5,482 nucleotides of DNA from Thermoleophilia bacterium (GTDB lineage Bacteria > Actinomycetota > Thermoleophilia > Gaiellales > F1-60-MAGs149), in NCBI GenBank assembly GCA_016462095.1, contig JAEMTW010000136.1:1-5482 (forward strand), given 5' to 3'. Shown piece after piece: positions 1 through 5,479 of the stretch. The translations under genes were made by a program, and so were the position numbers. The first letter of the stretch is position 1. Every line of letters begins with the position of its first letter. The notes beneath the pieces are model-generated. The model was not told where the DNA came from and did not search any database. It worked only from the letters and a program-made list of their open reading frames with translations.

Positions 1-39
1 CCCCAAAGCAAAGTTGATCCCGGTCGGAGCTATCTGTTG

Positions 40-336
40 CTACCGCAGCGGTCGATCGCGACCGGCGAGCTGACGGACGGTGTCCGCATCGTCGCCGTGC
101 ACGATCAGCTCGAAGATCGGCTTCTCGCTCTTGAGCGTCTGCCGGGTCGTCAAGCGGCCGACGATGATGCCCATGCGCTGACAGAACGTCAGCAGGCGAT
201 CGCGGTCGGCACAGAGCAGCCGCCAAACCTCTTCTTGCAAGTGACGATCAAAATCGGGGCACATGCCAACCTCGCCCGTGAGGGCTACGTCGACCGCTGC
301 CCGGTACATCGCTGCTGCGTCATCGATCTCGGTCAT
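40..336 (-). CDS. Small protein of unknown function, coupled to the upstream aminotransferase gene
   Basis: This encodes 98 residues from ATG at 336 to a TAG stop at 42-40. I do not recognise the family. The protein has no signal peptide or obvious membrane segment. It is soluble-looking, with an acidic helical-looking N-terminal half (MTEIDDAAAMYRAAVDVAL), cysteines at about 26, 42 and 52, and a beta-like stretch near residues 73-80 (PIFELIVH). The start is well supported because its ATG overlaps the TGA of the aminotransferase as ATGA. A GGAG motif lies four bases upstream (344-341), so the two genes are very likely co-transcribed and translationally coupled. That suggests a role alongside the aminotransferase, but nothing in the sequence shows what it is. 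The plus-strand frame over the same bases looks like a shadow. Confidence rests on the coupling, not on homology. Confidence 0.6.
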   Translation of the reverse strand: MTEIDDAAAMYRAAVDVALTGEVGMCPDFDRHLQEEVWRLLCADRDRLLTFCQRMGIIVGRLTTRQTLKSEKPIFELIVHGDDADTVRQLAGRDRPLR

Positions 337-1643
337 GCGGCTCCAATCGAGTCGGATAGTCGATCAAGGATCTGATCGACATCTGTGCTGGTGATATTCA
401 AGGGTGGTGCAAGTAGCACTGTCTCCAGCACGCTACTGCCAAGGGCGGTTGGGCATGAGTAGATCATTAGTTGCCGGTCACGTGCGGCAGCCGTCACGCG
501 CGCGGCTGCGCCAACACGGGGAGTGAGGCTCTCGGGGTCTTCTACAAATTCGATGCCTTGCAAGAGGCCCCTGCCGCGGATGTCGCCAATGTGAGGGGTA
601 GTGGCGGCGATCGCTTCGAGGCCAGTGCGGAGGCGCTGGCCCATCAGGCGCGCGTTCTCGAGCAGTCCCTCATCGTGGATCACGCGGATCATTTCGGCGC
701 CCACTGCACAGCCCAGCGGATAGCCCGAGAAGGTGTGGCCAACGGGAAAACCGTCGGGCGAAGCCATCAGGACGTCGGCAACGTCGCCGGCTACGAGCAT
801 GCCTGAGAATGGCACCACACCGCTCGTGACGCCCTTGGCGAACGTGATCACGTCGGGTGAGACGCCCCACTGCTCCACGCCGAACCAGGTGCCCGTGCGA
901 CCAAAGCCGGTGATTGTCTCGTCGCAGATCATCAAGAGGCCGTGGTGGGTGCAGAGTTCGCGGACGCGCTCGAGATACCCGTCAGGGGGAGTCACGGCGG
1001 CCCCGCTCGCACCTGTGATGGGCTCGAGAAAGATGCCAGCGACCTTGTCTGCCCCGCGTGCCGTGATCGCGTCCTCGAGCTGCTTGATCGCGAACTCGAC
1101 CTCGTCGGCAGGACTGCGCCGCGCGCGAATATCGGCATTTGGCGTCTGGGCGACAGCGTTCTTTGTCAGCAAGGCCTCGAACGAATCGCGACGGCTCGTA
1201 CCGGATAGTCCGAGTGCCGCAATCGTGGAGCCGTGATACGACGGGTAGCGCGAGATGAACTCTGTCTTAGCGGGCTGGCCAAGCAACTGCCAGTGAAGCA
1301 GGGCCAGGTGGATGGCCGACTCGACGGATTCGGAGCCCGACGAGTTGAAGAACGACCACGTGCGTGGCATCGGTGAGATCTCGCGCAGCAGGTCTGCGAG
1401 CTCGAGCATCGGCTCATTCGAGAACGCAAAACGGTACGTAAAGGTCACCTCGTCAGCCTGGCGCTTGAGCGCTTCGATTAGGCGCGGGTGGCAGTGGCCG
1501 ACGCTCATCACCATCGCACCACCACAGGCATCGATGTATTCGCGACCGTCCGCAGTCCAGATACGGCAACCCTGAGCCCGCACGGCGACCGGGAGTTGAC
1601 GCCCGGGGGTGGCAGTCAGAGAGAAGTCCGTGGTCGAAGCCAT
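333..1643 (-). CDS. Class III PLP-dependent aminotransferase (omega-amino acid / amine type)
   Basis: This is a cytosolic fold-type I enzyme that moves an amino group from a distal amine or omega-amino acid to a keto acid. It has 436 residues from ATG 1643, typical of the family (about 420-460). Landmarks run in the expected order: an early GGAMVMSVGHCHP segment, SSGSE (about 101-105) for the PLP phosphate, YHG (136-138), EPITG (from 207), DETITGFGRTG (241-251) with the aspartate that contacts the PLP ring nitrogen, FAKG with Schiff-base lysine K270, and TFSGYPLG (from 304). Exact substrate cannot be read; beta-alanine, taurine, GABA or polyamine-type amines are all possible. An in-frame TTG at 1652 would add three residues. 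Neither start has a Shine-Dalgarno sequence, and I prefer ATG. It is the first gene of a two-gene unit and is divergent from a solute-binding lipoprotein. Confidence 0.93.
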   Translation of the reverse strand: MASTTDFSLTATPGRQLPVAVRAQGCRIWTADGREYIDACGGAMVMSVGHCHPRLIEALKRQADEVTFTYRFAFSNEPMLELADLLREISPMPRTWSFFNSSGSESVESAIHLALLHWQLLGQPAKTEFISRYPSYHGSTIAALGLSGTSRRDSFEALLTKNAVAQTPNADIRARRSPADEVEFAIKQLEDAITARGADKVAGIFLEPITGASGAAVTPPDGYLERVRELCTHHGLLMICDETITGFGRTGTWFGVEQWGVSPDVITFAKGVTSGVVPFSGMLVAGDVADVLMASPDGFPVGHTFSGYPLGCAVGAEMIRVIHDEGLLENARLMGQRLRTGLEAIAATTPHIGDIRGRGLLQGIEFVEDPESLTPRVGAAARVTAAARDRQLMIYSCPTALGSSVLETVLLAPPLNITSTDVDQILDRLSDSIGAA

Positions 1644-1700
1644 CGTGCTCAAAGTGTGCCGTATGTCGGCTATTGCGCCACCGACCGGCTCGGGTCAAGG

Positions 1701-1706
1701 CATGAT
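1701..1706 (+). promoter_or_regulatory. Possible -10 element for the solute-binding lipoprotein gene
   Basis: CATGAT matches five of six bases of a TATGAT-like -10 hexamer and lies six bases before the GTG at 1713. That would place the transcription start at or next to the start codon, giving a leaderless message. No convincing -35 is visible 16-18 bases upstream. The same arrangement is seen before other first-in-unit genes in this window. This is inference from spacing only. Confidence 0.3.
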
Positions 1707-1712
1707 GCGTAG

Positions 1713-2798
1713 GTGGGAATGGAGATTCGACACGTCCGTTGGGCTGTGCTGCTCGGTGCCATCGTGGTGGCGTCGATCGCTGCGGCCTGTGGTGGCTCGG
1801 GGGGCGAGACGACGACGGCCGGCACAACGGTCGATCCGCTCACGGTTTCCGTGCCACCATCGACTGTCGATGCGAGTCTGCCTGCCGAGCCTGGCATTTT
1901 TAGCATCGCGGGGCGCCCATCGCTTACGCTCGCCATGGTGCGCGTTGCTGGCATGCACGGCTTGCTCGGGGAGCAGGGTCTGAGTACGCGCCTGACCGAT
2001 GCGTCTTCCTTTGAGGACCTTAAGAGCTCGTTGGAGTCCGGCGCTGTCGATGCAGCCGTGGTCACCTCCGACGATGCCGTCAGGCTCGTGTCTGCCGGTC
2101 TGCCAATTCGGACTGTGCTGCTGCTCACGGCCGGCACGTCCAATCAGGTGATCATGGGTCGAGACGACTTAGAGGGGATTGCGAGTTTGGCGGGGCAGCA
2201 GGTGGCAGTGTCACTAGAATCGGAAGGCGAGTTGCTCCTGCAGGGTGCGCTTGTCGAACAGCAGGTACCACCCGACGCTGTGCAAGTAGTTGCTGCTGAG
2301 GGATTGGGTCCCAGCGCACGACTCGTGCGCGGTGACGTCGCGGCGGCCGCCATGACCGGCGAGCAGGCAGCGGTTGCGCTTGCTGCCGACCCAACGCTTC
2401 AGACGCTCTACACGGCCGGTGATTATCCCGGTTTGATCTCGCACGTGCTGGTCGTGCGCCAGGCTGTTGCCGACGAGCGGCCAGGCCAGATCGTCGCCTT
2501 CATTCGTGGCTGGCAGGAGTTCTATGCCTTCAGTCGCGATCAGCCAGACGTGGTTATCGAAGATGTGGCCAGGCTGACGAAGCAGGATTCGACTGCGGTG
2601 GCCTTCAGTCTCTCGGGCCTCAGCAGCTACGATCTCGCAGCGAACGCCGTCGAACTCTTGCCGGGTGGCGAGTATTTTGATCGGACGATTGGGGCGATTG
2701 TGGCAGCCGCGCTCGTCTCTGGTTGGATCGACGATTCGATCGATGGGCAGGCGCTCGTCGAAGGCTCATTCGTGCAAGCGGTTGCGACTGCGCGGTGA
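1713..2798 (+). CDS. ABC transporter substrate-binding lipoprotein, nitrate/sulfonate/taurine (NMT1/SsuA-like) type
   Basis: This is a membrane-anchored extracytoplasmic binding protein of 361 residues, usual for the family. The N-terminus has arginines, then a hydrophobic stretch (about 11-25, AVLLGAIVVASIAAA) and a lipid-attachable cysteine at 26 followed by GGSGG. A Thr/Ser/Pro-rich linker runs to about 58. The mature domain shows the familiar order: a surrogate for the ligand-sensing loop near 76-90, GAVDAAVVTSDDAVRLVSAG (110-129), NQVIMG (144-149), then the hinge segment LAGQQVAVSLESEGELL (159-175). The C-terminal part has an RPGQIVAFIRGWQEF-like helix (256-270). The start is GTG 1713 or ATG 1719. 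AGGTGG (1711-1716) is too close to either to be a normal ribosome site, which fits a leaderless start. No permease or ATPase gene adjoins it, so it is an orphan here. The ligand is unknown; the divergent aminotransferase hints at an amino compound. Confidence 0.85.
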   Translation: MGMEIRHVRWAVLLGAIVVASIAAACGGSGGETTTAGTTVDPLTVSVPPSTVDASLPAEPGIFSIAGRPSLTLAMVRVAGMHGLLGEQGLSTRLTDASSFEDLKSSLESGAVDAAVVTSDDAVRLVSAGLPIRTVLLLTAGTSNQVIMGRDDLEGIASLAGQQVAVSLESEGELLLQGALVEQQVPPDAVQVVAAEGLGPSARLVRGDVAAAAMTGEQAAVALAADPTLQTLYTAGDYPGLISHVLVVRQAVADERPGQIVAFIRGWQEFYAFSRDQPDVVIEDVARLTKQDSTAVAFSLSGLSSYDLAANAVELLPGGEYFDRTIGAIVAAALVSGWIDDSIDGQALVEGSFVQAVATAR

Positions 2799-2805
2799 TC
2801 GCGGG

Positions 2806-3050
2806 ATGAGCCCTCTGCCGAACGTGCTGATCGCCGATCCAGGTACGAAGTCGGGTCTGATGATCGCGCAGTACATAGCGGCGAGCGGGTGGCGCCATCC
2901 GCTGCGCGACGTTGATCCAGGGAGGACACCACAACCGCGCGGATGTCATGTCCTCCCCTCCATCAACTGTGGTGCGTCGATGCCAGGGAGGACATCCGCG
3001 CGGTTGTGGTGTCCTCCCTGGATGGCGGTCCGGCGAGCGTCTTCGGCTAG
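2806..3050 (+). pseudogene. Possible small reading frame interrupted by the palindromic element
   Basis: An ATG at 2806, seven bases after the binding-protein stop, opens 37 codons (beginning MSPLPNVLIADPG) up to the GAT at 2914-2916 without a stop and with mostly G/C third positions. After the palindrome, bases 3024-3050 read GGPASVFG and then TAG in a different frame. Deleting the 107 bases 2917-3023 joins the two halves in frame into 45 codons plus stop. The TAG at 3048-3050 overlaps the opposing gene's stop (3047-3049) as CTAG, a common arrangement for convergent genes. With the element present, the frame from 2806 runs on to 3279, antisense to the next gene, which is unlikely to be meaningful. 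No family is recognised and there is no good ribosome site, so it may be chance. Confidence 0.3.
2915..3023. repeat. 109-bp palindromic element with perfect 33-bp inverted arms (MITE- or REP-like)
   Basis: Bases 2915-2947 are the exact reverse complement of 2991-3023, leaving a 43-base centre. The arm ends read CCAGGGAGGACA (2917-2928) and TGTCCTCCCTGG (3010-3021). Flanking AT (2915-2916 and 3022-3023), or GAT (2914-2916 and 3021-3023), could be a short target duplication, though AT is also self-complementary. The 9-mer GGGAGGACA occurs four times in alternating orientation: 2920-2928, 2949-2957 (reverse), 2986-2994 and 3010-3018 (reverse). The element can therefore fold as one long hairpin or as two smaller ones. 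It lies between convergent genes, where it could also act as a two-way transcription terminator, although it has no U-tract. There is no coding capacity or transposase. A non-autonomous mobile element is favoured; only a genome-wide copy search can confirm it. Confidence 0.85.
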
Positions 3051-3610
3051 TCGATGCGGGCCACGTAGACCTCGCCGTCGAGGACGGCGAAGGTGGTGGC
3101 GTCATCGAGCTGGAGCGCATCTTGCTCGCCTAATACGTACTCGTAGCCATCGACTTCGACCGTGGCAGAGGTGCCGAGTGCGATCGCGAAGGCGATGTGT
3201 TCTTCGATCTGTAGGGTGTCGCCAATGTTCAAGATGTCGACCATGCCCTGCACGCGCGTGCGATCCCACATTAGGTTGAGGTCGCGGCCACTGCCGGGTG
3301 CCATCGTGAGGCTCGTCGGCACATCGCCAGGGAAGGCCATCGCCTCGTGTTCGGCGAGCGGCTCGGGGTCGGCGCCAGCGATTGTCAACTGCACGTCCTC
3401 GCCCTCGAGCAGCACGAGGATGCGATCGACATCGGAGATTTCCGAGAACGGCCCATTGCCGGCAAGGTCGGCCATCGACAGTCGCCAGAGAAATGGCGCT
3501 TCGCTCTCACCGCAGCTGTCGTCGATCGCGATCTCGTGGGTCACACCAGCCCCGTTACGCCACGGCATTGCCTCATAGTCCGAGGAGGGGAGGTACGTGA
3601 CGAGAGCCAC
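3047..3610 (-). CDS. HutD/Ves family protein
   Basis: This encodes 187 residues from GTG 3610, close to the usual HutD/Ves length (about 180-200), with a bicupin-like fold known for the family. Signature segments are in order: PWRNGAGVTHEIA (16-28), WRLSMADLAGNGPFS (42-56), the DVDRILVLLEG strand (60-70), FPGDVP (93-98) and DLNLMWDR (110-117). HutD is associated with histidine utilisation and Ves with cold-related stress in enterobacteria, but the biochemical role is unsettled and no hut genes are present here. The frame stays open far upstream to 5026, but that part is antisense to the phosphoribosyltransferase gene. GTG 3610 places PWRNG at the expected distance from the N-terminus and is the only sensible start. 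There is no Shine-Dalgarno sequence; CATACT lies six bases upstream. It converges on the palindromic element and its stop sits in a CTAG shared with the opposite strand. Confidence 0.85.
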   Translation of the reverse strand: MALVTYLPSSDYEAMPWRNGAGVTHEIAIDDSCGESEAPFLWRLSMADLAGNGPFSEISDVDRILVLLEGEDVQLTIAGADPEPLAEHEAMAFPGDVPTSLTMAPGSGRDLNLMWDRTRVQGMVDILNIGDTLQIEEHIAFAIALGTSATVEVDGYEYVLGEQDALQLDDATTFAVLDGEVYVARID

Positions 3611-3616
3611 ACCAGC

Positions 3617-3622
3617 AGTATG
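3617..3622 (-). promoter_or_regulatory. Possible -10 element for the HutD-like gene
   Basis: On the minus strand CATACT lies exactly six bases before the GTG at 3610, so transcription would begin at the start codon. No recognisable -35 is seen around 3640-3645 (AATCGC on the minus strand). It lies 28 bases from the opposing TACGAT at 3651-3656, so the two promoters would overlap in their upstream halves. Support is spacing and repetition of the pattern only. Confidence 0.35.
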
Positions 3623-3650
3623 CGGGTCGTGGCGGATCTGCGATTCCCTG

Positions 3651-3656
3651 TACGAT
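3651..3656 (+). promoter_or_regulatory. Possible -10 element for the phosphoribosyltransferase gene
   Basis: TACGAT fits the TANNNT form of actinobacterial -10 elements and lies 11 bases before ATG 3668. This implies a leader of only a few bases or none. The identical hexamer occurs before the epimerase gene at 4832-4837. No clear -35 and no Shine-Dalgarno sequence are visible between it and the start. Confidence 0.4.
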
Positions 3657-3667
3657 CCTCGCCACAG

Positions 3668-4771
3668 ATGAACGTCTTGCCCCGCACCACGAAGACCCGC
3701 CTGCCCTCGGAGGTCTTCGATCTCCCGATCGACAAGATTCGTTCGGGCTACTACTCCGATGCGTATTTCAATTACACGCAGAAGGTGTTGGAGCGAGACG
3801 AGCACCGGCCACGCGTGTTGGTCCAGGTCTTCCAGCGTTACTCCTCGGTGCTTGGTGGTGTCGACGAGGCGATCGCGACGTTGCGTGAGTGCGCTGGGCT
3901 GATGCGCGACGACGGCACCTGGGAATCCGGCTGGGAGAACCTCGAGGTCCATGCGCTCTACGACGGTGACGAGATCGAGCCGTGGGAGAGCGTGATGACG
4001 ATCGAGGGCGACTATGCCTTTTTCTGTCATCTCGAGACGGTCTACCTCGGCAGCCTTGCGCGCCGCAGTCTTGTCGCGACCAATGTTCGTGAGGTTGTCC
4101 AGGCCGCTGCGCCAAAGCCGATCATGTACTTCCCCGCACGCCACGACCATTACCGCGTGCAGACGGGTGATGGCTATGCCGCGCACGTCGCGGGTGCGAT
4201 CGGTGTCTCGACGGATGCGCAGGCAGCGTGGTGGGGCGATCGTGGTCTCGGCACCGTGCCGCATGGCCTGATTGCTGCGTACGGTGGCGATACGGTCGCG
4301 GCGGCTGAGGCCTTCGCCCGTTGCACCGACCCGGAGCAAAACCTCGTGGTGTTGGTCGACTTCGAGAACGACAGCGTGGGGACGGCGCTGAAGGTCGCTG
4401 ATGCGTTGGGCAAGCGCCTGTGGGGCGTGCGCCTCGACACGTCGGGCACGATGGTCGATCGTTCGTTGTGGGACATGATGGGTCGCTTCGATCCACGTGG
4501 TGTCAACCCGCAGCTGGTCTGGAATGTGCGCAGCGCACTCGACGCGGCGGGGCACGAGAAGGTCCGCATCGTCGTGTCGGGTGGCTTCAATGCCGACAAG
4601 ATCCGCGCGTTCGAGGCTGCGGGCGTGCCAGTCGATTCGTATGGCGTTGGCTCGGCCCTGATTCGGGGTGCGCGCGACTTTACCGCCGACATTGTGATGG
4701 TCGACGGCAAGGCGGGTGGCAAGCGTGGACGCGATCCGCTGCCGAACCCGCGCCTCGAACGCGTTCTGTGA
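3668..4771 (+). CDS. pncB: Nicotinate phosphoribosyltransferase family protein
   Basis: This is a likely cytosolic NAD-salvage enzyme that joins nicotinate to PRPP to give nicotinate mononucleotide. It has 367 residues, short for the family (about 390-440 in bacterial and archaeal forms). Landmarks: KIRSGYYSDAYFNYTQKVL (23-41) at the N-terminus, FPARHDHY (155-162), GTVPHGLIAAYGGDT (195-209) with H199 at the family's catalytic histidine position, LVDFEND (229-235), VRLDTSG (254-260), VVSGGFNADKI (302-312) and the phosphate-binding YGVGSALIRG (325-334), then DFTADIVMVDGK (337-348). GT-PH-LI and YGVGS are typical of the Thermoplasma-like branch. Start ATG 3668 is chosen because the upstream extension of the frame to 3347 is antisense to the HutD-like gene. 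No Shine-Dalgarno sequence is present. Nicotinamide or quinolinate specificity is less likely but cannot be excluded; the gene symbol is by family only. Confidence 0.88.
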   Translation: MNVLPRTTKTRLPSEVFDLPIDKIRSGYYSDAYFNYTQKVLERDEHRPRVLVQVFQRYSSVLGGVDEAIATLRECAGLMRDDGTWESGWENLEVHALYDGDEIEPWESVMTIEGDYAFFCHLETVYLGSLARRSLVATNVREVVQAAAPKPIMYFPARHDHYRVQTGDGYAAHVAGAIGVSTDAQAAWWGDRGLGTVPHGLIAAYGGDTVAAAEAFARCTDPEQNLVVLVDFENDSVGTALKVADALGKRLWGVRLDTSGTMVDRSLWDMMGRFDPRGVNPQLVWNVRSALDAAGHEKVRIVVSGGFNADKIRAFEAAGVPVDSYGVGSALIRGARDFTADIVMVDGKAGGKRGRDPLPNPRLERVL

Positions 4772-4831
4772 GTCTCTACGCACGTCGGCAAGCCAGCCTC
4801 GCCTAGAGGGACCGCGACGGTTGACCTCCGA

Positions 4832-4837
4832 TACGAT
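4832..4837 (+). promoter_or_regulatory. Possible -10 element for the epimerase gene
   Basis: TACGAT lies eight bases before GTG 4846, in the 74-base gap after the phosphoribosyltransferase stop. It is the same hexamer as at 3651-3656. A TTGACC at 4821-4826 resembles a -35 but is only five bases away, too close to pair with it. The result would be a leaderless message for the epimerase and its small partner. I see no terminator hairpin in the gap, so read-through from upstream is also possible. Confidence 0.4.
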
Positions 4838-4845
4838 GCCGCCCT

Positions 4846-5271
4846 GTGGACGGCGCCATCGGCATTCATCACCTCGGCATTGCCGTGACGGATTTGGAGG
4901 CGGCTGCTCAGCAGTACGCCTTGCTGATCGGTGCGACCGTTGATCATGGCCACGACTCGGAGGAACTGGGCACGCGCGCACTGGCAATTCGTACGCCGGC
5001 CGGCCCGATGATCGAACTCGTTGCACCGTACGCGGACGACACCCCCGTCGGGCGTTTTATCGCGAAGCGCGGCGAGGGCATGCATCACGTCGCCTATGAG
5101 GTGGCCGATATCGACGCTGAGTGCGCACGATTGCTGGCCGCCGGAGTTGAGATGATTGACGAAGCGCCGCGTGCGGGGCTCTTCGGTCTACAGGTCGCCT
5201 TCATTCACCCTGACGCCTTGCGTGGCGTCTTGCTCGAAATCGTCCAACCGGGAGGACATCAGTATGGCTGA
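4846..5271 (+). CDS. mce: Methylmalonyl-CoA epimerase (VOC superfamily)
   Basis: This enzyme interconverts the R and S forms of methylmalonyl-CoA, linking propionyl-CoA carboxylase with the B12-dependent mutase. At 141 residues from GTG 4846 it has the normal length and the two paired beta-alpha-beta-beta-beta modules of the glyoxalase/VOC fold. Seen directly: HHLGIAVTDLEAA (8-20), MIELVAP (55-61), PVGRFIAKRGEGMHHVAYEVADID (67-90), the IDEAPRAGLFGLQVAFIHP segment (104-122) and LLEIV (129-133). By family pattern, the likely metal or catalytic residues are H9, E57, H80 or H81, and E131. KRGEG-HHVAYEV and PR-G-G-VAFIHP are what separate it from other VOC proteins. No mutase or carboxylase gene is in the window. 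The start lacks a Shine-Dalgarno sequence, but a longer N-terminus is unlikely. Its last eight bases overlap the next gene. Confidence 0.92.
   Translation: MDGAIGIHHLGIAVTDLEAAAQQYALLIGATVDHGHDSEELGTRALAIRTPAGPMIELVAPYADDTPVGRFIAKRGEGMHHVAYEVADIDAECARLLAAGVEMIDEAPRAGLFGLQVAFIHPDALRGVLLEIVQPGGHQYG
5250..5255 (+). promoter_or_regulatory. Ribosome binding site of the small gene after the epimerase
   Basis: GGGAGG with eight bases to ATG 5264 is the strongest Shine-Dalgarno sequence in the window, and it fixes the start of the 71-residue protein inside the end of the epimerase gene. The wider 11-mer GGGAGGACATC (5250-5260) is identical to bases 2986-2996 in the palindromic element. Confidence 0.75.
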
Positions 5272-5479
5272 GAACGTGCGGGTAGAGATTGGTTTTGTTG
5301 GCGGCGGTACGACTTCCGCGACGCTTTCGGATGCAGCGTGGAAGAAGCTGCTGAAGGCCGTCGGGAGCGGTGATGAGGGCGTCCTCGAGCTCGCCTCCGA
5401 GGCTGGCGATCTGTTCGTGCGCTCGAGCCAGGTTGCGTTTATGCGCGTCCTTTCGAAAGAGGCGCGCGTCGGCTTCTAA
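5264..5479 (+). CDS. Small protein of unknown function, resembles DUF3107
   Basis: This encodes 71 residues from ATG 5264 to TAA 5477-5479. The ATG overlaps the epimerase stop (ATGGCTGA), and a good Shine-Dalgarno sequence precedes it, so co-translation is likely. The sequence alternates short beta strands (VRVEIGFVGG, 5-14; GVLELAS, 39-45; DLFVRSSQVAFMRVL, 49-63) with one helix (SDAAWKKLLKAV, 22-33) and ends EARVGF. From memory, the IG...I/V-A-[FY]...ARRVGF outline resembles the small actinobacterial DUF3107 proteins, which have no known function, but the match is partial and not tested. It has no signal peptide and no membrane segment. A longer frame-mate start at 5156 would lie wholly within the epimerase gene and is rejected. 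Confidence 0.7.
   Translation: MAENVRVEIGFVGGGTTSATLSDAAWKKLLKAVGSGDEGVLELASEAGDLFVRSSQVAFMRVLSKEARVGF

Noticed and set aside
37..375. 112-residue plus-strand frame
   Set aside because: It mirrors the coupled minus-strand gene, which has the better start and the ATGA overlap.
1670..1698. TTGACC with 17-base spacing to CAATAG on the minus strand as an aminotransferase promoter
   Set aside because: The -35 fits well, but CAATAG matches a -10 poorly, and the -10 is the more conserved element in this kind of genome.
1702..1707. ATGATG as start for the binding protein, with AAGG upstream
   Set aside because: Both ATGs are out of frame with the lipoprotein signal sequence.
2915..3023. CRISPR repeats or a tRNA-like structure
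   Set aside because: The 9-mers alternate in orientation with irregular spacing, and there is no cloverleaf or anticodon arm; the inverted-repeat interpretation explains it.
2665..3279. 204-residue plus-strand frame across the palindrome
   Set aside because: It overlaps the end of the binding protein in another frame and runs into the antisense of the HutD-like gene. Only the 2806-2916 part has plausible coding character.
3347..3667. Upstream extension of the phosphoribosyltransferase frame
   Set aside because: It is antisense to conserved HutD motifs and does not resemble the family N-terminus, which starts at ATG 3668.
4772..4845. Terminator between the phosphoribosyltransferase and epimerase genes
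   Set aside because: No stable hairpin or T-run could be found in this gap by eye.
3611..5026. Minus-strand frame that extends the HutD-like protein to 659 residues
   Set aside because: This part is antisense to the phosphoribosyltransferase and epimerase genes and has the arginine- and alanine-rich composition of a high-GC shadow frame. The HutD signature begins only after 3610.
4174..5088. 304-residue minus-strand frame
   Set aside because: It lies opposite two well-supported genes and has shadow-like composition with no motif.
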